DNA of 64,000 nucleotides from Tritrichomonas musculus (lineage: Eukaryota > Parabasalia > Tritrichomonadida > Tritrichomonadidae): positions 186,001 to 250,000 of the forward strand of contig JAPFFF010000070.1 in NCBI GenBank assembly GCA_039105265.1, read 5' to 3'. The notes beneath the pieces are model-generated. The model was not told the origin of the DNA, did not search any database, and saw nothing but the letters and a program-made list of their open reading frames with translations. The translations under genes were made by a program, and so were the position numbers. This document shows, piece after piece, positions 16,555-26,900 of the stretch. Numbering within the stretch: position 1 is the first letter of the stretch; each line of letters starts with the position of its first letter.

Positions 16555-17550
16555 ATGAATAACAGCAACCAAAAATCGGTATTCACAGCACTGCAAGAAC
16601 TTAATTTGCAAGATCCAAATTGTATCAATATTAATAAGGACCATCAACTGTTTTCATATATCTCTGAAAGAAATAGGAGAGTCTTATTGTATTTAAGTAG
16701 TAATTACCATGAATTATTTGTACTTATTAATGGTAGTGAAGTAACGTTGGATTTACCTAAAAAAGTGGATTTCAAAGATGAGAGAAATATAAATAATACA
16801 AACGATCCTAGTCTATTACGTTTATTCACAATAACTGTGGACCTTTTTTCTAATTTTGGTAATACAGATATCCAATTTGTTGAAAAATCATTTCCTGACC
16901 TAAATAAAACATATATACTATTGATTGGAGACTATGATTATAGATATGATGTAAAAGAAACAAATAATTTCTGTTATCAACTATCTTCGAGCGTAGACGT
17001 TGATTGCACAGTTAAGCCAGTACCAATAATTATCTTTCTCTGTTTCGAAAAAGAAACATTCATGAGCCAATGGCAGAAAGTTCGATTGCGAAATAAAAAT
17101 GAAGATGCTGATATTAAAGGTTTCAAATATGAATTTCAGGATTGGAAATACCATTTTCCAGTATTCAATGTATTCAAATCAAATATCACAAGCCCTATCT
17201 TAAAGGTAAATACAAATAATTCACATCCTAGGGAGCCTTCCTTATTTAGTGGATATGACCCAAAAGTAAATATTGAATATAATAATGAAAAACTTGATAT
17301 ACCCGATGAAATACGCCCAAAGAAGGTATTACCATCACCAATAACTGAATTCAAATATTTTTACCAAGAACCTGAAAAATCTAGTATAGCTCGTAATACA
17401 TCTAAGAATCAAAAGGTTGCAAGTCCAACAGAAGCTAAAAATGATTTCTTGTCGCAAGCGAAGCTTGGGCCTGCTATGCAGTCACAGGTAAATCCAGGAA
17501 CAAATAAGGCGCATACAACAACATTCAAATTACCAGGTTCAAAAAAATAA
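16555..17550 (+). CDS. Unknown 331-residue protein, element B
   Basis: The first 200 residues look folded and beta-rich (repeated hydrophobic strands, aromatic and Asp turns); the last 100 are disordered with Pro, Ser, Lys and Asn. A short palindromic repeat of the AAGCTT family (17452-17484) is within the frame near residues 300-310. In element C the corresponding place holds the hydrophilic frame at 36676-37485, but I see no clear residue alignment. Position next to the large protein and the fibre suggests a virion role; function not known. Confidence 0.55.
   Translation: MNNSNQKSVFTALQELNLQDPNCININKDHQLFSYISERNRRVLLYLSSNYHELFVLINGSEVTLDLPKKVDFKDERNINNTNDPSLLRLFTITVDLFSNFGNTDIQFVEKSFPDLNKTYILLIGDYDYRYDVKETNNFCYQLSSSVDVDCTVKPVPIIIFLCFEKETFMSQWQKVRLRNKNEDADIKGFKYEFQDWKYHFPVFNVFKSNITSPILKVNTNNSHPREPSLFSGYDPKVNIEYNNEKLDIPDEIRPKKVLPSPITEFKYFYQEPEKSSIARNTSKNQKVASPTEAKNDFLSQAKLGPAMQSQVNPGTNKAHTTTFKLPGSKK
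17452..17484 (+). repeat. AAGCTT-type mini-repeat, copy 3, in coding sequence
   Basis: TCGCAAGCGAAGCTTGGGCC then TGCTATGCAGTCA; about four fifths identical by eye to copy 1 at 9213. In frame in the 331-residue gene. Confidence 0.65.
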
Positions 17551-17582
17551 TTAGCAAGGATATAAAGTAGGTAGTAATTTTT

Positions 17583-20243
17583 TTATGCTTCATCTTCATC
17601 GTCATCATCATCAGAAGGTTCCTCAACAATTTCAGCTGTAGCTGGCTTTTCAACAGTTCGTGACCTAATATATGATTTATCACCAGCACCTTTATGTGCA
17701 GCCTTATATAATCCTTTGATTGTGGTGTAATTTCCACCAACTTGTGAATCAATCCAAGCATCAATATTTTCACCAAATTTGTCTTGTAATTGCTTCTTTG
17801 TTGCTGTACTTACTTTATTTTCAATTATAGCTTGAGCTAACTGTGCATATTGGTCTTTCTTATCTTCTGTGAATCCAAGACCAGTCTTAAAGATGAGGTC
17901 ATTTGTTTGCTCCAATATTTCTTGTAATACTCCTGATATTTCACCATCACTATTTATTTCTCCATCAACTGGCATAGTCGCTTTAATGCTTTCATTATAT
18001 TCTTTTTGAATCATAACACCCAATTCAGCATTTACGGATTTTGGATGTAATTTCTTATATTTAACCCAATCACTCCAATCATTGCGTTCATGGTCTTTCA
18101 TCACTTTAGATTCATAACGTGCAATAAATATGGCTGTACATACTTTGAAATAACTAAATATACATTTTAATGGTTCCAAATCTTTGTATTCTTCATTAGT
18201 AAATATATTGTATAAAACAGTTTGCCATATTTTTGAAAATATAGAACTCCACAAACCTCTTGCAGTAATTTTGGTACTGATTTTGGGTTTGGATAAACCA
18301 ACAGATTGATATGAGTTTATTACTTTTTCTAATTTCTTATCAATTTCAGGTTTAAACTTACCTTCATTCCATTGTTCTGGAGTGTATTCCCATGTTCGTT
18401 TAGCTCCCATAAGATTCTTAAGCCATACTTCGAATGAATCATTTGTTTTACCAGCAATACGTTCGGTTTGCCATAATTTCTTATAAGGGTCTGCTTTAAC
18501 AAGACGATATCCATTAATAATAACAGGCTTACCACGGGTATCAACAATAACAATATCTTCAACTCTATCACCGTTTAAATCACAAATTGGATTACCGAGA
18601 GGGTCTTTAGTGTCATGCCTAGCTGGTACTAAACGATATAATGGATATCCATTTTTATCAAATCTTTTCTTGCAATAAGCTTCTGCTCCATCTCTTGTAG
18701 CACATTTAGGTGAAAACTTGACACGGTAATTACCGTTAATAAGAATATCAAATAATTCCCCTCGATATTTACTAACATCAATACTTTGTTTGTTTTCGAA
18801 AATGTACAGGTCGCTCATACGTTTTTGTGATGCTTCAAATGTTTTACCAGCACGTTTACCAGTTGGGATAGACTTCATATATTCATTTAAGAATTCAGCA
18901 GCATTTACTTCAGGTCCTTTTGTTGCTTCAATATTTGAGTTCAATAGTTCTGAAAAGTTGGTGTGGTCATCTTCAGCTTCAATTGGTTTGTTTCTTCTAA
19001 GATATTCTTTGGTTGGTGTGCTAAAAACACGCTTCGACATTGTTTTATAGTCGGATAAAGATTCACTATCATCTTCTAGATTTACGTCAATTGCATGATA
19101 ATTGTCTTTAACAACTTTGCTTTGCAAATGTTCGGCTTTCTTTGAAAGACTCGCCTGTGGCGCAGATTCACTTTGCTCTTCTATATCACTTTGCTCTTCT
19201 ATATCACTATTCATATTAAAAAATATTTCTCTATCTCCATTTTCATTAAGGTACTTTATTAATTGTTTGAGTTGCTTTTTGTTTTTAGGTTCAGTTGTTT
19301 CTTCAAATATGTTTGTTTCTCTTATTGCATCATGTAATTGTAATGCGATATTCCTAACTCTAACATCGGAGTCATCTTTAGGATTTATAGACCTATTATA
19401 GTAACCATAAAGGTTTTTAGCAGTAAACTCTTCATTTAATAAGCCAAACCTTTCTAGTTGGTTAGCATCAATTGTAGAAGATTTATTGTAAGCATCTAAT
19501 AATTGCTGACCTTCTTGATTAGATTCAGCTAACTTTCTCATTGTTTCAATATTGGTTTGTCTTCTTTGTTTCTCAAATTGCATTAGGTTATTTATGTCAT
19601 CTGGTATCTTATTGTTTTTATGTGAATCTATGTTTTCAGTTAATGATACGACAAGTAATTGAATCTGTGTAGTATCTTTTTTATTAAATAACGGATACCT
19701 TTTTGAGTCATCAGCAATACAATAAAATAAGTGTAAAGCATTAATATGATTACTATCAAGTGTAAATAAATTACTAAGTGATTCAATGTCTTTATTAATT
19801 CTGTTTCTAAAATAGTGGCCTTCCAAGTCAGGTTCTTCCTCTTCCTCAATTTGTGGAATAACAGGCTTTTCTTCCTCCGCTTGTCGGCAACTGTGTTGAC
19901 TGGAACTTTGTTCCCGGAGGCTGCGAGTGCCCGCAGCTTTATCTTTTAGTAAGCCAGATATATCAATAAAGTAATTCGCTTTTGAATCAAGTATTTTAGC
20001 TAATTCATTTTTTTGTCTTTTACTTCCTTTAGGCTTTGCGTTATATTTATCAAGCATATCTTTTAGCTTTTCTTTCACGTCTTTGATATAGTTACGAGGA
20101 TTCTTGAGATACTCAATAATATTGTGTATTATTGTTTTTATTTGCTCTGATTTACTATTTTGGAACATGAATATGAGCATATCTTGATAATCTTTCTTTT
20201 TCACCTCATTCATTATTAATTGTTCATCCACATCTGACGTCAT
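17583..20243 (-). CDS. Large conserved Polinton protein with DLNGD motif, element B
   Basis: 886 residues, homologous over most of its length to 37597-40356 in element C. Most conserved is residues about 510-590: a DGAEAY-x-KK helix, Y-x-LP[AT] strand, DPLG, then DLNGDRVEDIVIVD and PVIINGYRLV. DLNGD-x-x-x-DIV resembles calcium-binding or FG-GAP-like loops. The N-terminal half is mainly helical and the C-terminus is a run of acidic residues. A Ser/Gln/Arg-rich stretch encoded around 19889-19940 is GC-richer than its surroundings and has hairpins, so it may be inserted. Head to head with the fibre gene, 5 bp apart. Probably a virion protein; family not recognised. Confidence 0.7.
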   Translation of the reverse strand: MTSDVDEQLIMNEVKKKDYQDMLIFMFQNSKSEQIKTIIHNIIEYLKNPRNYIKDVKEKLKDMLDKYNAKPKGSKRQKNELAKILDSKANYFIDISGLLKDKAAGTRSLREQSSSQHSCRQAEEEKPVIPQIEEEEEPDLEGHYFRNRINKDIESLSNLFTLDSNHINALHLFYCIADDSKRYPLFNKKDTTQIQLLVVSLTENIDSHKNNKIPDDINNLMQFEKQRRQTNIETMRKLAESNQEGQQLLDAYNKSSTIDANQLERFGLLNEEFTAKNLYGYYNRSINPKDDSDVRVRNIALQLHDAIRETNIFEETTEPKNKKQLKQLIKYLNENGDREIFFNMNSDIEEQSDIEEQSESAPQASLSKKAEHLQSKVVKDNYHAIDVNLEDDSESLSDYKTMSKRVFSTPTKEYLRRNKPIEAEDDHTNFSELLNSNIEATKGPEVNAAEFLNEYMKSIPTGKRAGKTFEASQKRMSDLYIFENKQSIDVSKYRGELFDILINGNYRVKFSPKCATRDGAEAYCKKRFDKNGYPLYRLVPARHDTKDPLGNPICDLNGDRVEDIVIVDTRGKPVIINGYRLVKADPYKKLWQTERIAGKTNDSFEVWLKNLMGAKRTWEYTPEQWNEGKFKPEIDKKLEKVINSYQSVGLSKPKISTKITARGLWSSIFSKIWQTVLYNIFTNEEYKDLEPLKCIFSYFKVCTAIFIARYESKVMKDHERNDWSDWVKYKKLHPKSVNAELGVMIQKEYNESIKATMPVDGEINSDGEISGVLQEILEQTNDLIFKTGLGFTEDKKDQYAQLAQAIIENKVSTATKKQLQDKFGENIDAWIDSQVGGNYTTIKGLYKAAHKGAGDKSYIRSRTVEKPATAEIVEEPSDDDDDEDEA

Positions 20244-20248
20244 TTATT

Positions 20249-23200
20249 ATGTTCAAAATGTTTACGATAGAGCAAGCAGGTGGTATCAAAAGGGTAAATA
20301 CAATAGATGAATTAATAATAGAATACATAAAACAATATGCCACTTCATGTGGGTGTAAGTGTAATAACGGAAATAATTTGGGGTCAAGCTTGAATACTGA
20401 GGAATTGAAAGAATTATTGAAACCTTACGCAAAGCTTACGAATCTTGATGAGTATGCAAAGCTTACGAGCTTTGAAACCTTACGCGAAAACAACTGATTT
20501 ATTCGATTATTTGAAAACAGAGGAATTCAATAAAGAATTATTAAAGTATGCTAGTAGTGAAGAAATTCAAAACGCTGTTAATACATTACGTGATTACGTT
20601 GTTAACAATTTTGCATTATCAACTGACATACCTGAAATACCTACAGATTTGGTTAATGAATCTGCTTTGACAACTGCTTTGGAACCATACGCGAAAACAG
20701 AAGACTTGCCAGATATGACATTGTACGCAAAAAAAGAAGACTTGTCAGAGATACCCACAGTTCTCAAAAATAGTGAGTTGCAATTGAACATAAGAGACCA
20801 ATTATCAGACGAAATGTTTCAGAAATTGATGGCTGATGATGTTAAACCATTATCAGCTCAAGCATCAATGTGTTTAACAAGTATGGCAGCTAATGAAGGT
20901 CTTCAAGCAGCTTTGGATTCTTGTGCCAGAGAATATGTTTCAAAAGAAGACCTCCCAAAGATTATTGAGCAAGTGAAAAGCGAAATCCCAGAGATTATTG
21001 AGGGACAAACAACTATTCAATTCAAAATCGCCAATAATACAATTCTTGATTTGGATTACGACCCATATCATATACTGATTGAGCAATATGGGTTGGATAT
21101 TGTATCATCAGACAGTTACTATACGGCCCATTATGTTCACGCAGACTATTCGTACAATGACGATGATGATAATCTACCCTCTCAGATACTGCGTATGGAA
21201 GGAAGTGATTCTAGTCTTTGGTATCTGTATAACTCCCATGAATTAATCAATCCAGGAACTGGTGAAACACCAGAAATATTATCATGTTCAATAACCAAAA
21301 CTGTCGAACCAACAGACAAAAACGCTTATTCGGCTAGATATGTGTCAAACACTTATGCATTAAAATCTGATATTCCAGAAATAATTGATAAAACAATTAC
21401 TTTCAATCAAGAATTAGAATTAACTTATGATGAAGGTAATAGTATTAATACTCTTTCGGTTCTTTATACTAATGCAAGTCAATATTTTGAAAAATGGAAA
21501 CAATATGGAATGTTATTTGATGGATATGATAAGACTGATGAAAGTATTAAATATCAAGGAATATTCACTATATCAAGTATTAATAATAATGATTATGTTT
21601 TAAATAATGGCGTTCAAAATATAGCATTAACATTAGAAATGAGTTCAAGTTGTGGAGTTGTTTATGATTTTGATAACCAACATAGAATCAATGTAATAAG
21701 TTGTTATATTGCAAATGAAGATTATGATGAAACGAACAAAAACTGTGTTGTTAATCTTGCATTTCTCCAAGATAAATACGCACTGAAGAGTGATATTAAA
21801 GATGTTGATTTGACACCGTATTATACTAGTGCACAAGCTGATGAGAAGTTTGTTGATGAGGATGAATTGGCTTATGAATTGGATAAGTATGCATTGAAAA
21901 CAGATATTCCAACAATTCCAACAGATTTGATTAATGAATCTGCATTGAATACTGCATTATATGGTACTGAATTGAATATTGAATATCCTGCAAAATTATA
22001 TGACGGTGCATATATTACCCCTAAGCTACCAAATGCTGGAGTTCATTTGGTATTTGATGTTAATTGGGGAGATAATCAAGATGATGATATTATGCGTATT
22101 GATGTAATATTTAAACCAAATGGCTCTACTAACACTTTTGATTGCTTGGACAGATATGATAGCAATGGTAAACGCATTGATAGAATAATATGGCGTCATG
22201 ATGATGGACAAATTGTATATGTATCGTATATTGCAGCACATAGAAATAATAATCCTATAGCATACAATTTCATTAGAGCACAAATTGAATCACCATTCAT
22301 TAAAACCGCAAATGTTGTTGATGAAAATCCAGAACGATTCACAATTCAATGTACACAGAATGATAGTGGTTGTGCAATCCCAGATGAATATATAAGAAGA
22401 GTATTGACAACTAAAAATATTATTGTGAAGTTCAAACGAAATGCTGATGATGCATCATATGAAGAAGCTGAATATACGTATTCTGGACGAAAGGGTGCAA
22501 ATCTCATATACAAATCAGTAAGTAGTGAGTCAAGCGAATCAATAGATATTCGTGTAGCTACACGTATTGTTTCATTGAGAGCCGCGGACGATACACTAAC
22601 CAATATATATGATGCATCTATCACATTAATCAGCAACCAACCTGTGAACGATAATATGATTTCATCTGTGAAATATGTGAATGATAACTTTGCATTGAAA
22701 ACAGAATTGACCCGTGCTATTGACCAAGTGAAGAGTGAAATTCCTGAACCTGTCGATTTGTCGGGTTATGTATCAAAAAATAATGATGGTTCATTAACAA
22801 TTAATAGTACCGAAAGTAATATTGCAAGTTTCTTTAGTTCTATTGATTCTAATACACTTGCTTTATTTAGATTTGGATATAATGATACTTATAATACTGT
22901 CTTTATGTATAGGTCTTCAAAAACTGCTGATACTGGTGAAGTATTTATATATGTTGATGGTCATAGATTTCAATCATTTAGCATGTTTGGTACTGCAAGA
23001 AATACAACAATTGATTCAAATTTACATGTTTCTGGCAAGATAACATCAAACGGTTCAAATACAATCACACATTACTCACCGATTGAATCATCTGTAAATT
23101 CAATAAATGATTTCGTTATTGGAGCTCCAGTATATATGACTGGTAAGGTTTACAAACATGTTGGTGATGAATGGATACCTTCAACAGCAGATGATACAAC

Positions 23201-23495
23201 TGATTGTATTTGTAGTGTCAAGACTTCAGGAACATGGAAAGAATATGTTGGTATTTGTGTTAGAATTGACCAAAAAAATAATTGTATTACCTTCACTTCA
23301 CATGGTGATTATCTTGTAAAAGTTGATGATTCATCTTGTTATGGTATTGGAGATGAAGTATTTATTGATAATGAAGACAATAAATTGAAGATTCTTAGTG
23401 GTGAAACTGCAATAACATCAAAGATTAAACGTATGACTGTGGGGGTTATCACTGCAATAATAGATGATAAAACGCTTGCTGTATTCAAATACTGA
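20249..23495 (+). pseudogene. Tail-fibre-like protein gene, element B
   Basis: A long locus whose product has repeated short modules of the form YV-x-x-x-[FY]AL-K-[ST]-[DE]-[IL]-P-E-I, alternating with beta-rich stretches, then a C-terminal region with GYND-TYNT, YVDGHRFQSF, GTARNTTI, a Gly/Val-rich barrel with IGAPVYMTGKVY, and GETAITSKIKR. This is the style of trimeric tail fibres of phages and fibres of some giant viruses. The same N-terminus (TIEQAG-x-IK-x-VNTIDELI) and C-terminus recur in element C. It would serve for host attachment. The locus does not read as one open frame; about one break. Confidence 0.7.
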
Positions 23496-23919
23496 GCATA
23501 GTAATTATCTTACAAGACATGTATGCAGAAAGATTAATATTCAATTTATCGCGAACAAGCTTTTGAAGGAATTCATTTCTTGTAGCAGATGGTTGATCCA
23601 AGATGAGTTGTTTATTTTCATTTGCAAATGCTAATACTTTATTACGTTGTTCATCATTGAGATTCTTTGATTTATTTAATGGGAATGAACGGTTTGTTCG
23701 TCTATGGATGACTTTTCTAGGCTCTGCTACACAGTCACAAGCTTTAGCTTTGGTATTGCTTTGCAAGTCAATTGTATGTTCTTCTAACGAATTCTCTTCA
23801 CCACTTTGTGGTTCACTATTAGACGAACTGTCTTTTTTTTGTTCAGTATGTACCCATAATTTTAATGTATACAAATCAGCTATTATATCATCGATTCTTC
23901 TTATTATTTCGTTTGTCAT
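23485..23919 (-). CDS. Small basic helical protein beside polymerase, element B
   Basis: 144 residues, homologous to 45033-45356 in element C: both start with a helical, charged segment and share LN-[DE]-[EQ]-x-[QR] and NINLS-x-YM near the end, sitting between fibre and polymerase genes on the minus strand. The middle carries a mini-repeat (23735-23769) encoding QSNTKAKACD, the peptide also found in the polymerase. Overlaps the fibre stop region by 11 bp. In Polintons a small gene beside the polymerase could be a DNA-binding protein; unproven. Confidence 0.6.
   Translation of the reverse strand: MTNEIIRRIDDIIADLYTLKLWVHTEQKKDSSSNSEPQSGEENSLEEHTIDLQSNTKAKACDCVAEPRKVIHRRTNRSFPLNKSKNLNDEQRNKVLAFANENKQLILDQPSATRNEFLQKLVRDKLNINLSAYMSCKIITMLSI
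23735..23769 (+). repeat. AAGCTT-type mini-repeat, copy 5, in coding sequence
   Basis: TCACAAGCTTTAGCTTTGGT and following bases, nearly identical to 26256-26290. On the coding strand it gives QSNTKAKACD. Confidence 0.8.
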
Positions 23920-23944
23920 TTGTTAAGAATAAAAAAATAACTAT

Positions 23945-26900
23945 TTAGTTATAATTAATAAAATAATTATTCGCTGTTAAGCCACTAACAAAAGGTGCGC
24001 ATGATTGATTTGGTAAAACAATCATCTTTGTATGACATCCTGTGAGAGCATTCTTGTTTACCGTTATTTTACTCATTTTATTGTTTTGCATCTGAAGATT
24101 TATATTCTTACCAAGCTTAATTGATTGATTATCAATAATAGATTTGTAATCGGAAGACACAATATGATTCTTCTTTAAAGATACACCTTTTAGTTTGAGT
24201 GATTTGGTTTGCCCATTACTGTTAAATATAGTATAACATTTAGGTGCAAGAGCTATCATGTTTTCACCATATTTTTCAATGGCACATCCCAATATCTTTT
24301 TTTCGTCTTGAATAGTGTTGATTGATGGGTTAGGCATGAATTTATATACATTCTTGTCGTAGAACTCTTTGTTTTTAATAACGTAATCAAATAATTGTTC
24401 AGGACCTTCATTTGGGTTCCCAGCAACTGCAAAATATGCTGAATCAGTATCACCCTCTATAAAATGTAGTCTATCCATATCAAAACAATTATTCATAAAA
24501 TCGTAATAAAATGTGAGATACCAAAACTTTGCGTTATCAAGAGTCCACAATGATTCTTGAATGCATGTATTGCAATGATATGATTTGGGTGATTGTTGAA
24601 TTAAAAATGTATTATCACTTAATTGTGCTCCACCCATATAAGTTTGAGAGATGATATATTGATAAGCTTTATTTGCATCACATATCTTGACTTTACTGAA
24701 TTTCTCAGAGTTCATCCCATCATATCCATATGAACCGTTCATAGATATTTTATAAAATTTCTCATTCCCTTTACTAACACCACTAATAATATCCTGACGT
24801 TTTTGCATAAAAGTGCTAACAAATTCATTAAATCCTGTATGAGCTTCATATTGTGAAACAGATTTAACATCATCAATAATCAATCCGTGGTCTAACAGAA
24901 ACCAGAGATAATAATTTGAGAAAATCATGTATTCATCATGAGTATCAAGAAGCATTGTAAGCTTGCGTTCTTCCATATCTGTAGAAGTTAATTTATTTGT
25001 TTTCATGTAATTGTACATATAAGTGCCAATTGTTGATTCATCGTTTTTGATATTGATATTGCGAAACACAGGAGGTAAATTGATAAAATAGTTTATTTTA
25101 GAGGTGGGACATTTTAGTTTAACTTCAGCGTAGAACAAATATGATGGTTTATTTGAGAATCTTGATGAGTTTGTTATGATATCGAGGCATCTCTTTTTTG
25201 AAGCTTTATCTTTAACATCAATTCGTCTAATAAATGCTCCAGGCATATACATTATACCTCCATGATACTTATTAAATTCATGTTTACAAGATGAGAATGA
25301 TGATGGATACAAAGAATTAAAATCGATACCAACAACATGAGATTGAACATTAGAAGTATCATATGACAAAACTCCTTTATTGTCAATATAGCGAAATTTA
25401 TTAATATGAGTCTCATCTTTAATGTTTACTCGATGCATTACATTAGAGAGTCCTCCTGTGATAGCATTTCTTATTGAATAATATTCACGTTCATCGTTGA
25501 TGAGTGTTGGTAAATGATGTAATTTACAATATTTTTTTAATTGGATTCTTAGAGTTGTTATTTTAGGGTCATCACGTTTACGAAGTTTATTACATTCAGC
25601 ACATGCTAATAAGCAGTTATCAATTTGGTGACCTTTATTATTGTCAATTCTATCTAATGTAGGCTTATTTTGATAAGTAAAATGTTCATGACATAAATGG
25701 CATTTCCCTTTATTTGGGTCGTCATACATTTTCATAAAAGCTTCGAAATCATTTTCTGACACACATTTTGTTAAATCTCGTTGTGGTTTTTTAGGGTTTA
25801 ATCTATTGTATTTCTCATCTTGGTTATAATAACTATCACATTTATATTGCCACCATTTCTTGCTTGGTTTGAATGTATTGTATTTATTTGTAATCCCAAT
25901 GTTGTTTCTCGGATTAAAATCTTTATAAGCCAAAGCATATTTGATGCACGAAGCATTCTTTGATAATGAGAGATTTGAAAGTAAATCAACGTTGTATTGA
26001 GCATTGAGTGCTATTAGATTATCAATAGGTTTAATCATCATTTCAACATCATTATCATTGTATGCTAATAGGTAGTCCCATCGTGTTGCAAAACGTTTTG
26101 AATCTTCAAGATAAGCATCATATTCTTCTTTAGTGAGAGGATTCTTTTGATTGAGATAGCTATAAAAATCATCATATGAAAATGGTTCTGATTTTGATAA
26201 TACTTCATTGTAGTTCTTATCGTTGATTGCTTCGTAAGGAAACACACCTTTTATATCACAAGCTTTAGCTTGGGTATTGCTTTGCAATTCATTGATACCA
26301 CCACAAACGCTCACGTTTGAGTCAACGATTACGTTGCCAAAATCTTCGCCAAATTGCTTTAATGTACCTCCTGCAACAAATGATTGAGCATCTATGAATC
26401 TCAATTTAGTTGGATGATTATCTGATGTGAGAATGAATTGTTTTAATGAAGATAGGGTGCCAATTATTGAATTTTGTTCGACTTTCCAGAAAGAATGATT
26501 AAAATATTGTTTAAATAAATTGCTGTCAAAACGTGATGAGTTAAACCCTAATACAGTAATTACATTCATATTTTTGTTAATAGAGGTATCTGGTAAGAAT
26601 GATTCATAATATGATATCTTATCTGCATAGACTTTCATTGATTGCTCGAACAACCATTTTATCCATTGTGGTATGAACTCTTGAGAGTCTCTTAATGAGA
26701 AATTCTTTGTTGTCAAGCCGTTTGATGATTTCACACAAGATGAAACTGACAACGGAATTAACCTTGAATTTATTGTTGTTGAGTCAGAGATTGATTTATT
26801 TATTGATTGCTCCATTGTTTCGAAATCATATGTGATATAATATATTTCTGGTTTCCATTGAAGATTATATGCTAAACAGTATTCATAAACAGGGTTATTC

